In this document: positions 27,268-38,736 of the stretch, one piece after another
Layout of the letters: each line of letters begins with the position of its first letter
How positions within the stretch are numbered: position 1 is the stretch's first letter
Assembly: GCA_023257955.1 (NCBI GenBank)
Contig: JALRAY010000002.1
Location: 1 to 42,641 of the forward strand
Length of the DNA stretch: 42,641 nucleotides
Source of the DNA: Amoebophilaceae bacterium
GTDB taxonomy: Bacteria > Bacteroidota > Bacteroidia > Cytophagales > Amoebophilaceae
Reading direction: 5' to 3'
Program-made: the position numbers and the translations under genes
The notes under the pieces: model-generated
Databases searched by the model: none
What the model was told of the DNA's origin: nothing
The model's input: only the letters and a program-made list of their open reading frames with translations

Positions 27268-28395
27268 CTACAGCTTATTTTCCCGATCAAGTAACTTAAA
27301 GGCAAGGTTATAGCGAAGATAAAGACCTGCTTCATGTTCTAGCAACCGATGCCTTAGATCATAGTATGGATCCACATGTACTACGAATGTTAACGCATCG
27401 GTGAGATGATAGGTGCCAGTGATGTGTAGAAAAATAAGATGCCTATATAAATCTTGCGGTGTTGTTAGGTACTCCGTGCCCGCATGCGTTTGATACAGTG
27501 GATGGCCTAAGTTTTCGGAAGTAAAGCCATATGCATACCAATAACTGATTTGCAACGTCAACCAAGCGGCGTCACAAGTAACTTCTCCATACAGTCCATG
27601 GCCCTTTTGCATAGGACGTTTAGGCTTTTTTACATACTGATTCGCTACATAATACATGGCTAAGGAGCAATCTCGCAAAAAGCTACGTTCCCCAATATGG
27701 AAGTTCATACGCCCCCCTACGGCCCCCATCCATAAGCTATAATCTTTAATAACAATCCCTTGCCCACCTCGGTGATACAAAAGCACTTGAAGCGGGAGCT
27801 GTATGGTAAATCCATCCCCCTTAGCCAATAACTGCTCGCAGGAAAACCCGGCTAATAACTCTTCAGGGATATTGTTTCTTGTATCCAATAACGTTAGCCA
27901 ATGCAACCAAAGATCTACAAAAGTGGTTTTACTAGTATGATGTATGCGCAGCCCTGTTTCTGGCGCCTGAGTTAAGATTCTTTCCGTATCACACAAAGGC
28001 CTTAAAAGCCGATGTTGATCCATACCATCTAAGGTTCCTAGCAGCAAAGCAGTGGCCCCGCTTTGGTATTGCAATGTAAAAGCAGGGGAGAGTGGAGAAA
28101 AGAACTTCGGTGAGGCCCAATCCTGTTGTAACCATAACCCTAGCTTAGTGATTACGCCAGAGGAAGTAGCATATTTTAAATGAGGATGCAGTTGATAGCC
28201 CGCTAACGTATGGCCTGCTAAATAAGGCCCAAAGTATTCATTATTCTTAAGAAAGCTAAGGGTATTGCAATCTACAAACAGGGATTCACGCGTGGGAGAT
28301 AGTGCTTGCACTTCCTCATTATCCACACTACTCCAGCCCGTAGCTACGAGCGATAGGGTAATGATACAAAGAAACAGTCTTGGATATGCACGCAT
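27268..28395 (-). CDS. Conserved Bacteroidetes-type hypothetical, likely outer-membrane beta-barrel/exported protein
   Basis: Signal peptide; FLKNNEYFGPYLAGHTLAGYQLHPHLKY...GLWLQQDWASPKFFSPLSPAFTLQYQSGATALLLGTLDG, alternating aromatic/hydrophobic strands. Confidence 0.65.
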   Translation of the reverse strand: MRAYPRLFLCIITLSLVATGWSSVDNEEVQALSPTRESLFVDCNTLSFLKNNEYFGPYLAGHTLAGYQLHPHLKYATSSGVITKLGLWLQQDWASPKFFSPLSPAFTLQYQSGATALLLGTLDGMDQHRLLRPLCDTERILTQAPETGLRIHHTSKTTFVDLWLHWLTLLDTRNNIPEELLAGFSCEQLLAKGDGFTIQLPLQVLLYHRGGQGIVIKDYSLWMGAVGGRMNFHIGERSFLRDCSLAMYYVANQYVKKPKRPMQKGHGLYGEVTCDAAWLTLQISYWYAYGFTSENLGHPLYQTHAGTEYLTTPQDLYRHLIFLHITGTYHLTDALTFVVHVDPYYDLRHRLLEHEAGLYLRYNLAFKLLDRENKL

Positions 28396-28404
28396 GCCGA
28401 AAAA

Positions 28405-28860
28405 TTATGCTAGAGATGAATAAGTCCATATCAACCAGGTAAGCAGTACCAGCAATACAATATTTTTGATGAATGATTGTACAGGGGTAAGGGGTATAGC
28501 GTCACTCAAACAGCCACAGCTATCCATCTCTGTCTTCCAGATGGTATACCCTGTAAGAAAAGTAAAAAAAACCGTCAAGCCTAGCAAAGCTAAGAGTACG
28601 CACATGGTGTAGCAGCTGCATACCAGCATGACGCCCAAAACTATCTCTAGCACACATACAGCAATCGCTATATGAAAAGTATAAGGCATCAACCGGAAGA
28701 ACATGGTATGTATATCCTGCGCAAAGGATCTCAAATAGACTGCTACTTTCCAAGAGAAATCCACAGGCGCACGGAGCTTCATAACGCCAGAGAATACAAA
28801 GAAGAAACCTATCATTAGGCAAGTCAGATGCAGTATAGTGGGGAAATATTGTGCTACCAT
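28405..28860 (-). CDS. DoxX/MauE-like membrane protein
   Basis: LTCLMIGFFFVFSGVMKLRAPVDFSWKVAVYL...MDSCGCLSDAIPLTPVQSFIKNIVLL; adjacent to DUF1599 gene as in other Bacteroidetes. Confidence 0.8.
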   Translation of the reverse strand: MVAQYFPTILHLTCLMIGFFFVFSGVMKLRAPVDFSWKVAVYLRSFAQDIHTMFFRLMPYTFHIAIAVCVLEIVLGVMLVCSCYTMCVLLALLGLTVFFTFLTGYTIWKTEMDSCGCLSDAIPLTPVQSFIKNIVLLVLLTWLIWTYSSLA

Positions 28861-28863
28861 GGT

Positions 28864-29394
28864 TTATAGTTTCATTAATGCGAAGGCCGCATAATTGATG
28901 ATATCTTGATAGTTAGCAGCTACGCCTTCAGAAATTAATGTTTTACCCTCATTATCCTCTATGCGCTTAATGCGTAAGAGCTTCATCAAAATAATATCAA
29001 CCAAAGAACTGAGACGCATCTCGCGCCATGCTTCGCCATAATCACTATTTTTGGCATCCTTGAGTGCTTTCGTCCTCTGTGTGGCAGCCTCGAATAAAGG
29101 CGCTACGTCTTCATACGGCATCTCTAAAGCGGCGTCAGTAGATAAGTCTAATTGTATTAATGCTATCAAGGCATAGTTAATGATTCCTATGAGCTCCACA
29201 TCGATACCTTCTGCTATTTTTTGCTGCGCAGTTTGTTGTATAGTTCTAATCCGCTGCGCCTTTATCATTATCTGATCGGTAATAGAGGGTAACTGCAGAA
29301 TACGCCACGCTGTTCCGTAGTCGCGGGTTTTCTTTTCGAAGATCTCCCTGCAGGTATGGATGACGTCATCGTACGAAGGGTATGATTGATTCAT
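28864..29394 (-). CDS. DUF1599 domain protein
   Basis: Internally repeated FEKKTRDYGTAWRILQLPSITDQIMIKAQRIRTI / KNSDYGEAWREMRLSSLVDIILMKLLRIKRIED. Confidence 0.85.
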   Translation of the reverse strand: MNQSYPSYDDVIHTCREIFEKKTRDYGTAWRILQLPSITDQIMIKAQRIRTIQQTAQQKIAEGIDVELIGIINYALIALIQLDLSTDAALEMPYEDVAPLFEAATQRTKALKDAKNSDYGEAWREMRLSSLVDIILMKLLRIKRIEDNEGKTLISEGVAANYQDIINYAAFALMKL

Positions 29395-29827
29395 AAACTT
29401 GATAAGTGTTAAATAATTTTAGGGAAAAATGCTAGTACCATCCTCCCTATGCTTAATAGGTCCCCAATCTAATTGAATTTAGCATCAGGATCTAATGCAA
29501 CGCTCAGGGTGGCTACATGGGGAGATGTTAAGCTTATGGCTAGTGGGGTAATTAAACATGGTATGCTAGTGAGACAGGGGGTAGGGTAACTCATATCCAT
29601 TTTACACAGCATCTAGCTTTGTGCTACTACTTAGATTTAAGGCTCTATATGAAGGTAACTTACGTAAATAACGTCACCATTAAGCAGATCCCATAAAACA
29701 GCTAGAAGAAACAGCCTCAGCAAGCGAGAGACTGCCCTTGCTGAGCAAAAAAGCCGTACATTAAGGAGTAGGATAATGACATATTAGCTTCAAAGCACAG
29801 TTCCATTGCAATGTTGATCAAGGTTAT

Positions 29828-30271
29828 TTAATGCGTAAGACATGCGCTTCTTCTGCTATTTACTGCCATACTTGATTTCCTGGTTTTGACTACCACAGGC
29901 CTCTTAGTATACCTGCTTTCTAGTGCTTCTAAGCATGCTTGGGCTAGAGGAGCTATGGCACCCCATTCTGGTCTTCTGATAACTTCAAAATCTGTTAATT
30001 CTTTGGCTTTCTCAAAAAAAGCACTTAAGGATACATCTAATTGCTTGAAACCATCTAAGGCCTCTGCTGAAATCATCTCTTCTGCTTGGCAATGATGCAA
30101 GAAGTCATCTAGCCTCATATCGTCATAAAGGTATACCATAATAGCTTGTAAAAAGTTGCTATACATCGTATACAATTGACTAAACTCATAGTTTTTAAAG
30201 CTGCCAACAGGATATGCTAGGTCTTTAATACCTACTTTAATATTTCTTATCCAAATGCTAGTTGCTATCAT
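29828..30271 (-). CDS. Hypothetical protein; candidate immunity/antitoxin partner
   Basis: 147-aa ORF whose ATG overlaps the upstream ORF stop as ATGA (30268-30271); no recognised family. Confidence 0.5.
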   Translation of the reverse strand: MIATSIWIRNIKVGIKDLAYPVGSFKNYEFSQLYTMYSNFLQAIMVYLYDDMRLDDFLHHCQAEEMISAEALDGFKQLDVSLSAFFEKAKELTDFEVIRRPEWGAIAPLAQACLEALESRYTKRPVVVKTRKSSMAVNSRRSACLTH

Positions 30272-30579
30272 AATGCATTAATAGTTATAGTTCTAACAAA
30301 GGTAACAAAGGTAACAACGTTACAAACATGTTTTTGAGGTATATGAATATCTTTTCTATTATCAAGTTCATCGAGATATACCCATGTTCCGCTTTTTGTC
30401 AAACACTTACCGTCTTTCCATCTTTGAAAGTATGGAACTTTTTGCCCCAATGGTGCCCTAGGATCTATATTGGCATTACTAAAACGAAGGTAATCTCCTA
30501 CATTGGCAGGATTTACATACTTTGTACCTAGGCCTTTTTTAGTAGTTTGCAGGATCCAATTTTCAGGTATATTTTTCAT
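30268..30579 (-). CDS. Candidate stand-alone polymorphic-toxin C-terminal domain
   Basis: NWILQTTKKGLGTKYVNPANVGDYLRFSNANIDPRAPLGQKVPYFQRWKDGKCLTKSGTWVYLDELDNRKDIHIPQKH matches the general G-x-x-Y-x-P/D-x-x-R/P-Y.../HIP layout of small polymorphic-toxin C-terminal domains. Confidence 0.5.
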   Translation of the reverse strand: MKNIPENWILQTTKKGLGTKYVNPANVGDYLRFSNANIDPRAPLGQKVPYFQRWKDGKCLTKSGTWVYLDELDNRKDIHIPQKHVCNVVTFVTFVRTITINAL

Positions 30580-31258
30580 ACAATTAGCTAGGTTTTACTG
30601 TGCTTAATTGTCCTACTACCACTTTAACTTTCTGCTATCTTGTTATCAATTATCTGCTTAAATACAAATAGCAATAACGCTGCCTCACGAATTAAGTTAC
30701 GCAATTATTTCTGCTTGTAGTTATGAGGACAACTTTTGAGTGCAGAGAGATACTTATTAATCATTAAGCAGTGTCACAAATTTTTCCTTGTTGAATGTAA
30801 GCAAAGCGATGCTCCAAACCATGCGCTGATGATTTAGGTTATCCTAGCGTCACACCGCATAAAGTCGTAAAGCATACCAATGCTTTCGATCTTCTATACA
30901 AATCAATCGCATTATCAGGTTTTGTACCATACATGTTACATGCAGTACATAGCATCATGTAACCAAACAATCATACAAGCATTAGAGAAGGAAGTATAAA
31001 AAAACGCTATGGAGCTTTTATATTTGCTGTACTAAGATTAACAAAAAAGAAATAGAGCAACACCTAGGCAAGCATGTCAGTACAATCCCCAAGAACTACA
31101 AGGAGAATTTATCAGGAATAGAACTGCCTTACCAATGGCAAAAATCAGAGGCCTGTAATAGCATACATACTAAAGTACTCACATCCTATATCATAAAATA
31201 GAGCATTAGCATATATACTTCTCCAACTACATTCTATAGCCAACTACATATAAGAAAT

Positions 31259-32236
31259 ATGAAAAAAATCACTTTTAGACAAGCCTTGCAAGAAGCGATG
31301 ACAGAAGAAATGCGCAGAGATAGCGACGTATTTTTGATGGGCGAAGAAGTAGCTGAATATAATGGAGCTTACAAAGTAAGCCAAGGCATGTTGCAAGAAT
31401 TTGGCCCCGAACGGGTGATAGATACTCCCATTTCAGAGCTAGGCTTTGCAGGCCTAGGCATAGGCGCTGCTATGAATGGCCTGAAACCTATCATTGAGTT
31501 TATGACATTCAATTTCTCTTTGGTAGCTATTGACCAAGTGATTAACTCGGCAGCTAAAATGTTATACATGTCGGGAGGCCAATTTCCCGTGCCTATTGTC
31601 TTTCGCGGACCTACCGGTAACGCAGGCATGCTGAGTGCACAACATTCTCAAAACTTTGAAAACTGGTATGCCAATTGCCCTGGCTTAAAAGTTATCATCC
31701 CCTCCAATCCATATGATGCCAAAGGATTACTAAAAGCCGCTATCCGCGATCCAGACCCTGTGATTTTTATGGAGTCTGAGTTGATGTATGGTGATCAAGG
31801 TGAAATTCCTGAAGAAGAATATGTACTTCCCATTGGTAAAGCCAACATCGTGCAAGCGGGCAAGGATGTGACTTTAGTTACATTTGGCAAAATGACAAAT
31901 ATAGCACTAGAGACTATTCAAATGCTTCATCAAGAAGGAGTGGAAGTGGAAGTGATTGATATGCAAACGGTACGCCCGTTAGATATAGCTACAGTAATTA
32001 CTTCTGTAAAGAAAACCAATCGGCTTGTGATCGTAGAAGAAGCATGGCCTTTAGGATCTATTGCTTCCGAAATTACCTATCAAGTGCAAAAACACGCATT
32101 CGATTACTTAGATGCCCCTATCCTAAAAGTCAATAATACAGACACCCCCCTCCCCTACGCACCTACGCTCATTCAAGAAATACTTCCCAATCCAGATAAA
32201 ATTATCCAAGCTATTAAGACAGTATTCTATACCTAA
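31259..32236 (+). CDS. pdhB: Pyruvate dehydrogenase E1 component, beta subunit
   Basis: MKKITFRQALQEAMTEEMRRDSDVFLMGEEVAEYNGAYKVSQGM; GNAGMLSAQHSQNFENWYANCPGLKV. Confidence 0.96.
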   Translation: MKKITFRQALQEAMTEEMRRDSDVFLMGEEVAEYNGAYKVSQGMLQEFGPERVIDTPISELGFAGLGIGAAMNGLKPIIEFMTFNFSLVAIDQVINSAAKMLYMSGGQFPVPIVFRGPTGNAGMLSAQHSQNFENWYANCPGLKVIIPSNPYDAKGLLKAAIRDPDPVIFMESELMYGDQGEIPEEEYVLPIGKANIVQAGKDVTLVTFGKMTNIALETIQMLHQEGVEVEVIDMQTVRPLDIATVITSVKKTNRLVIVEEAWPLGSIASEITYQVQKHAFDYLDAPILKVNNTDTPLPYAPTLIQEILPNPDKIIQAIKTVFYT

Positions 32237-32273
32237 GCGCAGTAGTGTTGCTGTGAGTACATAAAGAAGAATG

Positions 32274-32295
32274 CTATGCTTTTGATGAAGCATAG
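32274..32295. terminator. Possible terminator hairpin between converging pdhB and 16S rRNA
   Basis: CTATGCTT-TTGATG-AAGCATAG 8-bp perfect stem; no adjacent T-run. Confidence 0.4.
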
Positions 32296-32440
32296 TACTT
32301 ATCTATACGACCAAATAAGAGGATGCCGGTATTATTGTATGTAAAAAGTAAAAGAAAGAACTAGGGGAAGAGAAAAGAGATAAAAAAGAAGGAAATAAAA
32401 AATGATGCAGCGGCAAGAGAGAAAGCTTTTTACTACTCTT

Positions 32441-33963
<1,523 letters not shown>

Positions 33964-34520
33964 GTATATGTGTGTCCTCAAAGGACATTTTTGGAGTAAA
34001 GCTATTCTCTTTTTGAATAAACTTACCTACTGCATCAATATTTCAAATATCATTTAGCTTTGAGAAAAGACAACACCTTTTCCAAAGACATGTCACAAAG
34101 ATACAAGCATTTAGTAGTTACTCCAAATCCATTGATATTTTTTATCTCAAAGTTTATACACTTCTTCTCTGAATCGAGGCTCTTTGCATCTCTCTTTGCG
34201 CAAAGCACTCAAAATCGCCCGCCATGGCTGAGCGCCTTGCTATGTAGAAAAGCAAGGCTTGCTGCTTACAATATAAGCCAGCTACCTTCTTCTATTAGCC
34301 TATTAGCTAGAGCATATAGGAGAGTTACTCCATTTCGGGTACCTCTGCTTTGCATAGTTAATCACGACCGCAATGGCTCTTCAGCTGAAGTTGAGGGGCA
34401 ACTTATTGCGACGAGAAGTCGAATTTTACCTAAAGCACTGTTATGATTTAAATTGTATAGAGAACTATATCAAACCTTATATTGCATCTGTAAATATTGT
34501 ACACCATATTACTCTACCCC

Positions 34521-37256
34521 ATGTCCAACCTATCCATCTACCGCTCCGCTGCCGGCGCTGGCAAAACGTATGTGCTCGTTAAAACCTACTTAACGCTTTC
34601 CTTAAATGCGCCAGATAACTTCAGAAAAATCTTGGCCGTCACCTTTACCAACCAGGCTACGCAGGAAATGAAGCAGCGGATCCTCGCTAGCTTACATGCC
34701 TTGGCACAAGGCAAAACAGATACGCCATTGGCTGCGGAGCTTATGCAAGCAAAGAAATGGACCTCAGATACCTTACAAAAACAAGCCGCGCGGGTATTAT
34801 CACACATCCTGCATGATTATGACTATTTCAACATCAGCACCATAGATAGCTTTCTACAAACAATCGTCCGCAACTTTTCTAGGGAATTGGGCATTCAGCA
34901 TGGGTTTGCCATAGAGATGGATCAAGAGGCGGTATTGTCAGAGATCATTAAAGAGGTAATGCAAACCGCAGCCAAGGATACTGCTTTACGAAAATGGTTG
35001 ATTCATTTTGCGGAGCACAAGCTATTATCTGGTAAATCTTGGCGCGTGCAACAAATCATCCAGCAGTTAGGATATAGTCTCTTTACAGAAGCCTTTAGCC
35101 AACAAGCCCCCGCACTACTAGCCGCCACAAGCGAACCTACCGTGCTAACGACCTTTATAGAGCAATTGACGCAATACCAAGCTTGGTTTGAGACCCAGCT
35201 GCAGACCTGTGGAGCAAAGGCTATGCACATCATCGCGGAAAGAGACTTACAGATAGCTGATTTTGCCTATGGCAAACAAGGCGTAGCCGGCTTTTTAGCA
35301 GGGCTTGCTTATAAAAAGAACTTTAAACCCTCCAAAAGAGCCTATACCGCTGCAGCACAGATAGGAGCTTGGTATAGCAAGGCTTCCCCGCGCAAAGCAG
35401 ATATTGAAGCGGTGGTACAAGAACATCTACAAAATTTGCTACAAGAAGCAATCGGTATCTATGAGCAACACCATAGCAAGTATGATACGGGCAAGGCAGT
35501 CCAACAATGGCTGCATGCTTTTGGCGTGATGACGCACCTACTGCAAGCGTTGCGGAAGTACAGAACAGAAAACAATGTATTACTCATCTCGGATACCGCA
35601 AATCTATTACGACAAGTTATTGCCAATAATGACACCCCTTTCGTGTATGAAAAAATCGGCACGTTTTACCATCACTTTTTGATAGATGAGTTCCAAGACA
35701 TATCCACCTTTCAATGGCAGAACTTACAGCCTTTGATACAGCATAATTTGGCTATGGGACACATGAGCTTAGTTGTGGGGGATGTAAAACAATCTATTTA
35801 TAGATGGCGAGGCGGGGCATGGCAGCTCCTAGCGCAGGAGCTTGAAAAAACATTCGCAGATACGCAAAGTGTAGTCTTGAACTATAATTGGCGCAGCAAG
35901 CCACATATTGTTTGGTTTAATAATGCCTTCTTTCAGCAAGCTAGCAGACTCGTCATTCATACCTTGCAGCAAGCGATTACCAAACTATCAGATACGTCAC
36001 TGCGTGATCAGCTGACAGGGCAGTTGCAGGAGCTGACGACATTATATGCGAACGTAGCTCAACAAGTACCACCTGGTAAGGATCTCAAAGAAGAAAAAGG
36101 GTATGTGGAACTGAAATGTATCCCCTCTACCAATGCAGCAGGCGAAGTGCAGGATTGGAAACAACAGGTGAAGGAAAGGATACCGATTTTGTTAGAGGAA
36201 ATTCAAGATTCCGGCGTAGCGCTAAGCGATGTGGCAATTTTAGTGCGGAATCATATTGAAAGCAAAGAACTCTTTCAGCTTTTGTTAAGTCATCACAATA
36301 ATCCTAATGCCAAACCAGGGTATAGCTATCAAGCGTTATCAGATGAATCTCTAACATTAGCACACAATCCTTTTGTGAACATCCTGATCAGCGCCTTGCA
36401 GTACATAGCGTATCCGGAAGATCAACTAGCGAAAGCAACACTGGTGTATTTATATCATGTTTACGTCTGCCACCAACCACAGGCAGCCAGCCTTCATAAC
36501 TTGTGGATACAGGCCTTGGCAGATGAGTCATCACAAGCAGCATCCCCTGCTTTACCTGAAGCTTTCACCAATGCTTGTCAAATGCTACAAGGGTTACCAC
36601 TATACGAACGGGTAAGCAAAATAATAACGCTGCTACAATTGTTGTCGCATAAGAGCCAACCCTTTATAGAAGCGTTTCAAGAAGTGGTTTTTAGCTATCT
36701 ACAAACTACACCAAGCACCAAGCATATTGATTTTTTAACCTGGTGGGATAGTACAAAGCACCGGCACGTATTGCCTGGGATAAAAGACTCGAATGCCGTT
36801 TCTATCATGACGATACATCAAGCTAAAGGATTAGAGTTTAAAATCGTAATCATTCCCTTTTGTAATTGGAGTATGGATCATAACGCCACCAAATTCCCAA
36901 CGCTCTGGTGCTCTACGGCTGAACCTCCTTTCGCCACCTTCCCCAGCCTGCCGCTGCCGTATCATCCCAAGTTGATAGATACCTTATATGCCAAATATTA
37001 CTATCAAGAGCGAATGCAAGTGTATATGGATAATGTAAATCTGCTGTATGTCGCCTTTACACGCGCTACCGATCGTTTGTACATCTTTACCCCGCAGACA
37101 GTCAACCCCCAACTGCATACAACAGCGGAACTCATCCATCAAACGATAACATCTACTACAGTCTTGCCAGATGATGACACCACATGGGATTGGCAACCGT
37201 ATTGGAATGATAAGGATAAGCAACTAACGATTAGCGAAACATTAGGTACTAAATAA
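34521..37256 (+). CDS. UvrD/AddA-like superfamily 1 helicase
   Basis: YRSAAGAGKTYVLVKTYL (Walker A), ILAVTFTNQATQEMKQRI, LLIDEFQDISTFQWQNLQPLI, VVGDVKQSIYRWRGG, SIMTIHQAKGLEFKIVIIP, LLYVAFTRATDRLYIF. Track ORF opens at 34497. Confidence 0.94.
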   Translation: MSNLSIYRSAAGAGKTYVLVKTYLTLSLNAPDNFRKILAVTFTNQATQEMKQRILASLHALAQGKTDTPLAAELMQAKKWTSDTLQKQAARVLSHILHDYDYFNISTIDSFLQTIVRNFSRELGIQHGFAIEMDQEAVLSEIIKEVMQTAAKDTALRKWLIHFAEHKLLSGKSWRVQQIIQQLGYSLFTEAFSQQAPALLAATSEPTVLTTFIEQLTQYQAWFETQLQTCGAKAMHIIAERDLQIADFAYGKQGVAGFLAGLAYKKNFKPSKRAYTAAAQIGAWYSKASPRKADIEAVVQEHLQNLLQEAIGIYEQHHSKYDTGKAVQQWLHAFGVMTHLLQALRKYRTENNVLLISDTANLLRQVIANNDTPFVYEKIGTFYHHFLIDEFQDISTFQWQNLQPLIQHNLAMGHMSLVVGDVKQSIYRWRGGAWQLLAQELEKTFADTQSVVLNYNWRSKPHIVWFNNAFFQQASRLVIHTLQQAITKLSDTSLRDQLTGQLQELTTLYANVAQQVPPGKDLKEEKGYVELKCIPSTNAAGEVQDWKQQVKERIPILLEEIQDSGVALSDVAILVRNHIESKELFQLLLSHHNNPNAKPGYSYQALSDESLTLAHNPFVNILISALQYIAYPEDQLAKATLVYLYHVYVCHQPQAASLHNLWIQALADESSQAASPALPEAFTNACQMLQGLPLYERVSKIITLLQLLSHKSQPFIEAFQEVVFSYLQTTPSTKHIDFLTWWDSTKHRHVLPGIKDSNAVSIMTIHQAKGLEFKIVIIPFCNWSMDHNATKFPTLWCSTAEPPFATFPSLPLPYHPKLIDTLYAKYYYQERMQVYMDNVNLLYVAFTRATDRLYIFTPQTVNPQLHTTAELIHQTITSTTVLPDDDTTWDWQPYWNDKDKQLTISETLGTK

Positions 37257-37452
37257 TAGGGGAAACTCACTTAAGGATGTATTACCGGGGTTGTGACCAT
37301 GGTATAACAGTTGACGCAGGGAAGCCATTCATGACGGTATCCCTATCTTGCGTACAGCTTTTTATTCCCAATTCGCTATTTTTGATTCTATCGAACGTAA
37401 TCTAAACACGTATCCATTAAAACAACTTAACACTTACAATATTTTATACAAC

Positions 37453-38727
37453 ATGAATACACAAACAATCAACGAAGCTGCTTTAGCTTATCATCAGCAA
37501 CTGCCGGCAGGCAAGCTCGGTATATACGCTACCAAACCCGTACAAACACAATATGACTTATCCCTCGCTTACTCCCCAGGAGTGGCAGCCCCTTGCTTGG
37601 AGATTGCTGCCGACAAGTCGAAAATCTATGACTATACTTCCAAAGGAAATTTAATAGGCGTCATCTCCAATGGTACGGCTGTTTTGGGGTTAGGCAATAT
37701 AGGACCCGAAGCCTCTAAACCAGTGATGGAAGGTAAGGCAATCCTCCTGAAGAAGTTTGTAGGGATAGATGCTTTTGATATAGAAATTGATGCTACCGAT
37801 CCGGATGATGTGGTGCATATTGTCAAAGCATTGGAACCCACCTTTGGAGGCATCAACTTAGAAGATTTTAAAGCACCAGAGTGCTTTGCGATAGAGCAAA
37901 AGCTACAAGCCAACGTATCTATCCCCGTAATGCATGATGACCAACATGGAACGGCGATGGTAAGCAGCGCGGCTTTACAAAATGCTTTACGACTGGTGGG
38001 TAAAAAGATAGAAGACGCGTATATCGTCATCATTGGTGCAGGAGCTAGCGCGATTGCTTCTGGGAAATTGTTGCAAGCGTTAGGGGCCAAATTAGATAAT
38101 ATCGTGATGTGTGATAGCAAAGGGGTTATTCGCAAGGATAGGGATGGATTGAGTTCTGAAAAGAACCATTTTGCTACCGATAGAAAGGTAACAACATTAC
38201 AAGAAGCTATCAAAGGGGCGGATGTGTTTATAGGCTTATCCAAAGGCAACGTCTTGCAACCACAAGATCTGCTACAAATGGCAGATAATCCAATAGTGTT
38301 TGCACTAGCAAATCCTACCCCTGAAATCGACTATGAGCTGGCCGTCAGTACCCGCAAAGACATCATCATGGCGACAGGCAGATCCGACTACCCCAATCAG
38401 ATTAACAACGTGTTATGCTTCCCTTACATATACAGAGGGGCACTAGATGTGCAAGCGACTGCCATTAATGAGGCTATGAAGCTAGCAGCAGTGCAAGCAC
38501 TGGCTTCTTTGGCGCAAGAACCCGTTCCTGCAGCGGTATTGAAGGCATATAATATGCAGGCATTATCCTTTGGACGCTCCTATATAGTTCCTAAACCCGT
38601 TGACAATCGCCTCATTGTACATATCTCTAGCGCCGTAGCCAAAGCTGCTATCGATTCAGGAGTGGCTACCAAGCCTATACAAGATTGGGATGCGTATGCA
38701 GAGCAATTAAAAAACCGCTTAGCATAA
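37453..38727 (+). CDS. NAD(P)-dependent malic enzyme, short form
   Basis: MNTQTINEAALAYHQQLPAGKLGIYATKPVQTQYDLSLAYSPGVAAPCLEIA; VMHDDQHGTAMVSSAALQNAL; VFALANPTPEIDYELA. ORF opens at 37348. Confidence 0.95.
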   Translation: MNTQTINEAALAYHQQLPAGKLGIYATKPVQTQYDLSLAYSPGVAAPCLEIAADKSKIYDYTSKGNLIGVISNGTAVLGLGNIGPEASKPVMEGKAILLKKFVGIDAFDIEIDATDPDDVVHIVKALEPTFGGINLEDFKAPECFAIEQKLQANVSIPVMHDDQHGTAMVSSAALQNALRLVGKKIEDAYIVIIGAGASAIASGKLLQALGAKLDNIVMCDSKGVIRKDRDGLSSEKNHFATDRKVTTLQEAIKGADVFIGLSKGNVLQPQDLLQMADNPIVFALANPTPEIDYELAVSTRKDIIMATGRSDYPNQINNVLCFPYIYRGALDVQATAINEAMKLAAVQALASLAQEPVPAAVLKAYNMQALSFGRSYIVPKPVDNRLIVHISSAVAKAAIDSGVATKPIQDWDAYAEQLKNRLA

Positions 38728-38736
38728 TTTTCTCCG

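Noticed and set aside
34060-34582. 128-aa and 69-aa + strand ORFs upstream of the helicase
   Set aside because: Located in the upstream leader/promoter region of 16S and overlapping the helicase start; no recognisable domain and poor protein-like composition.
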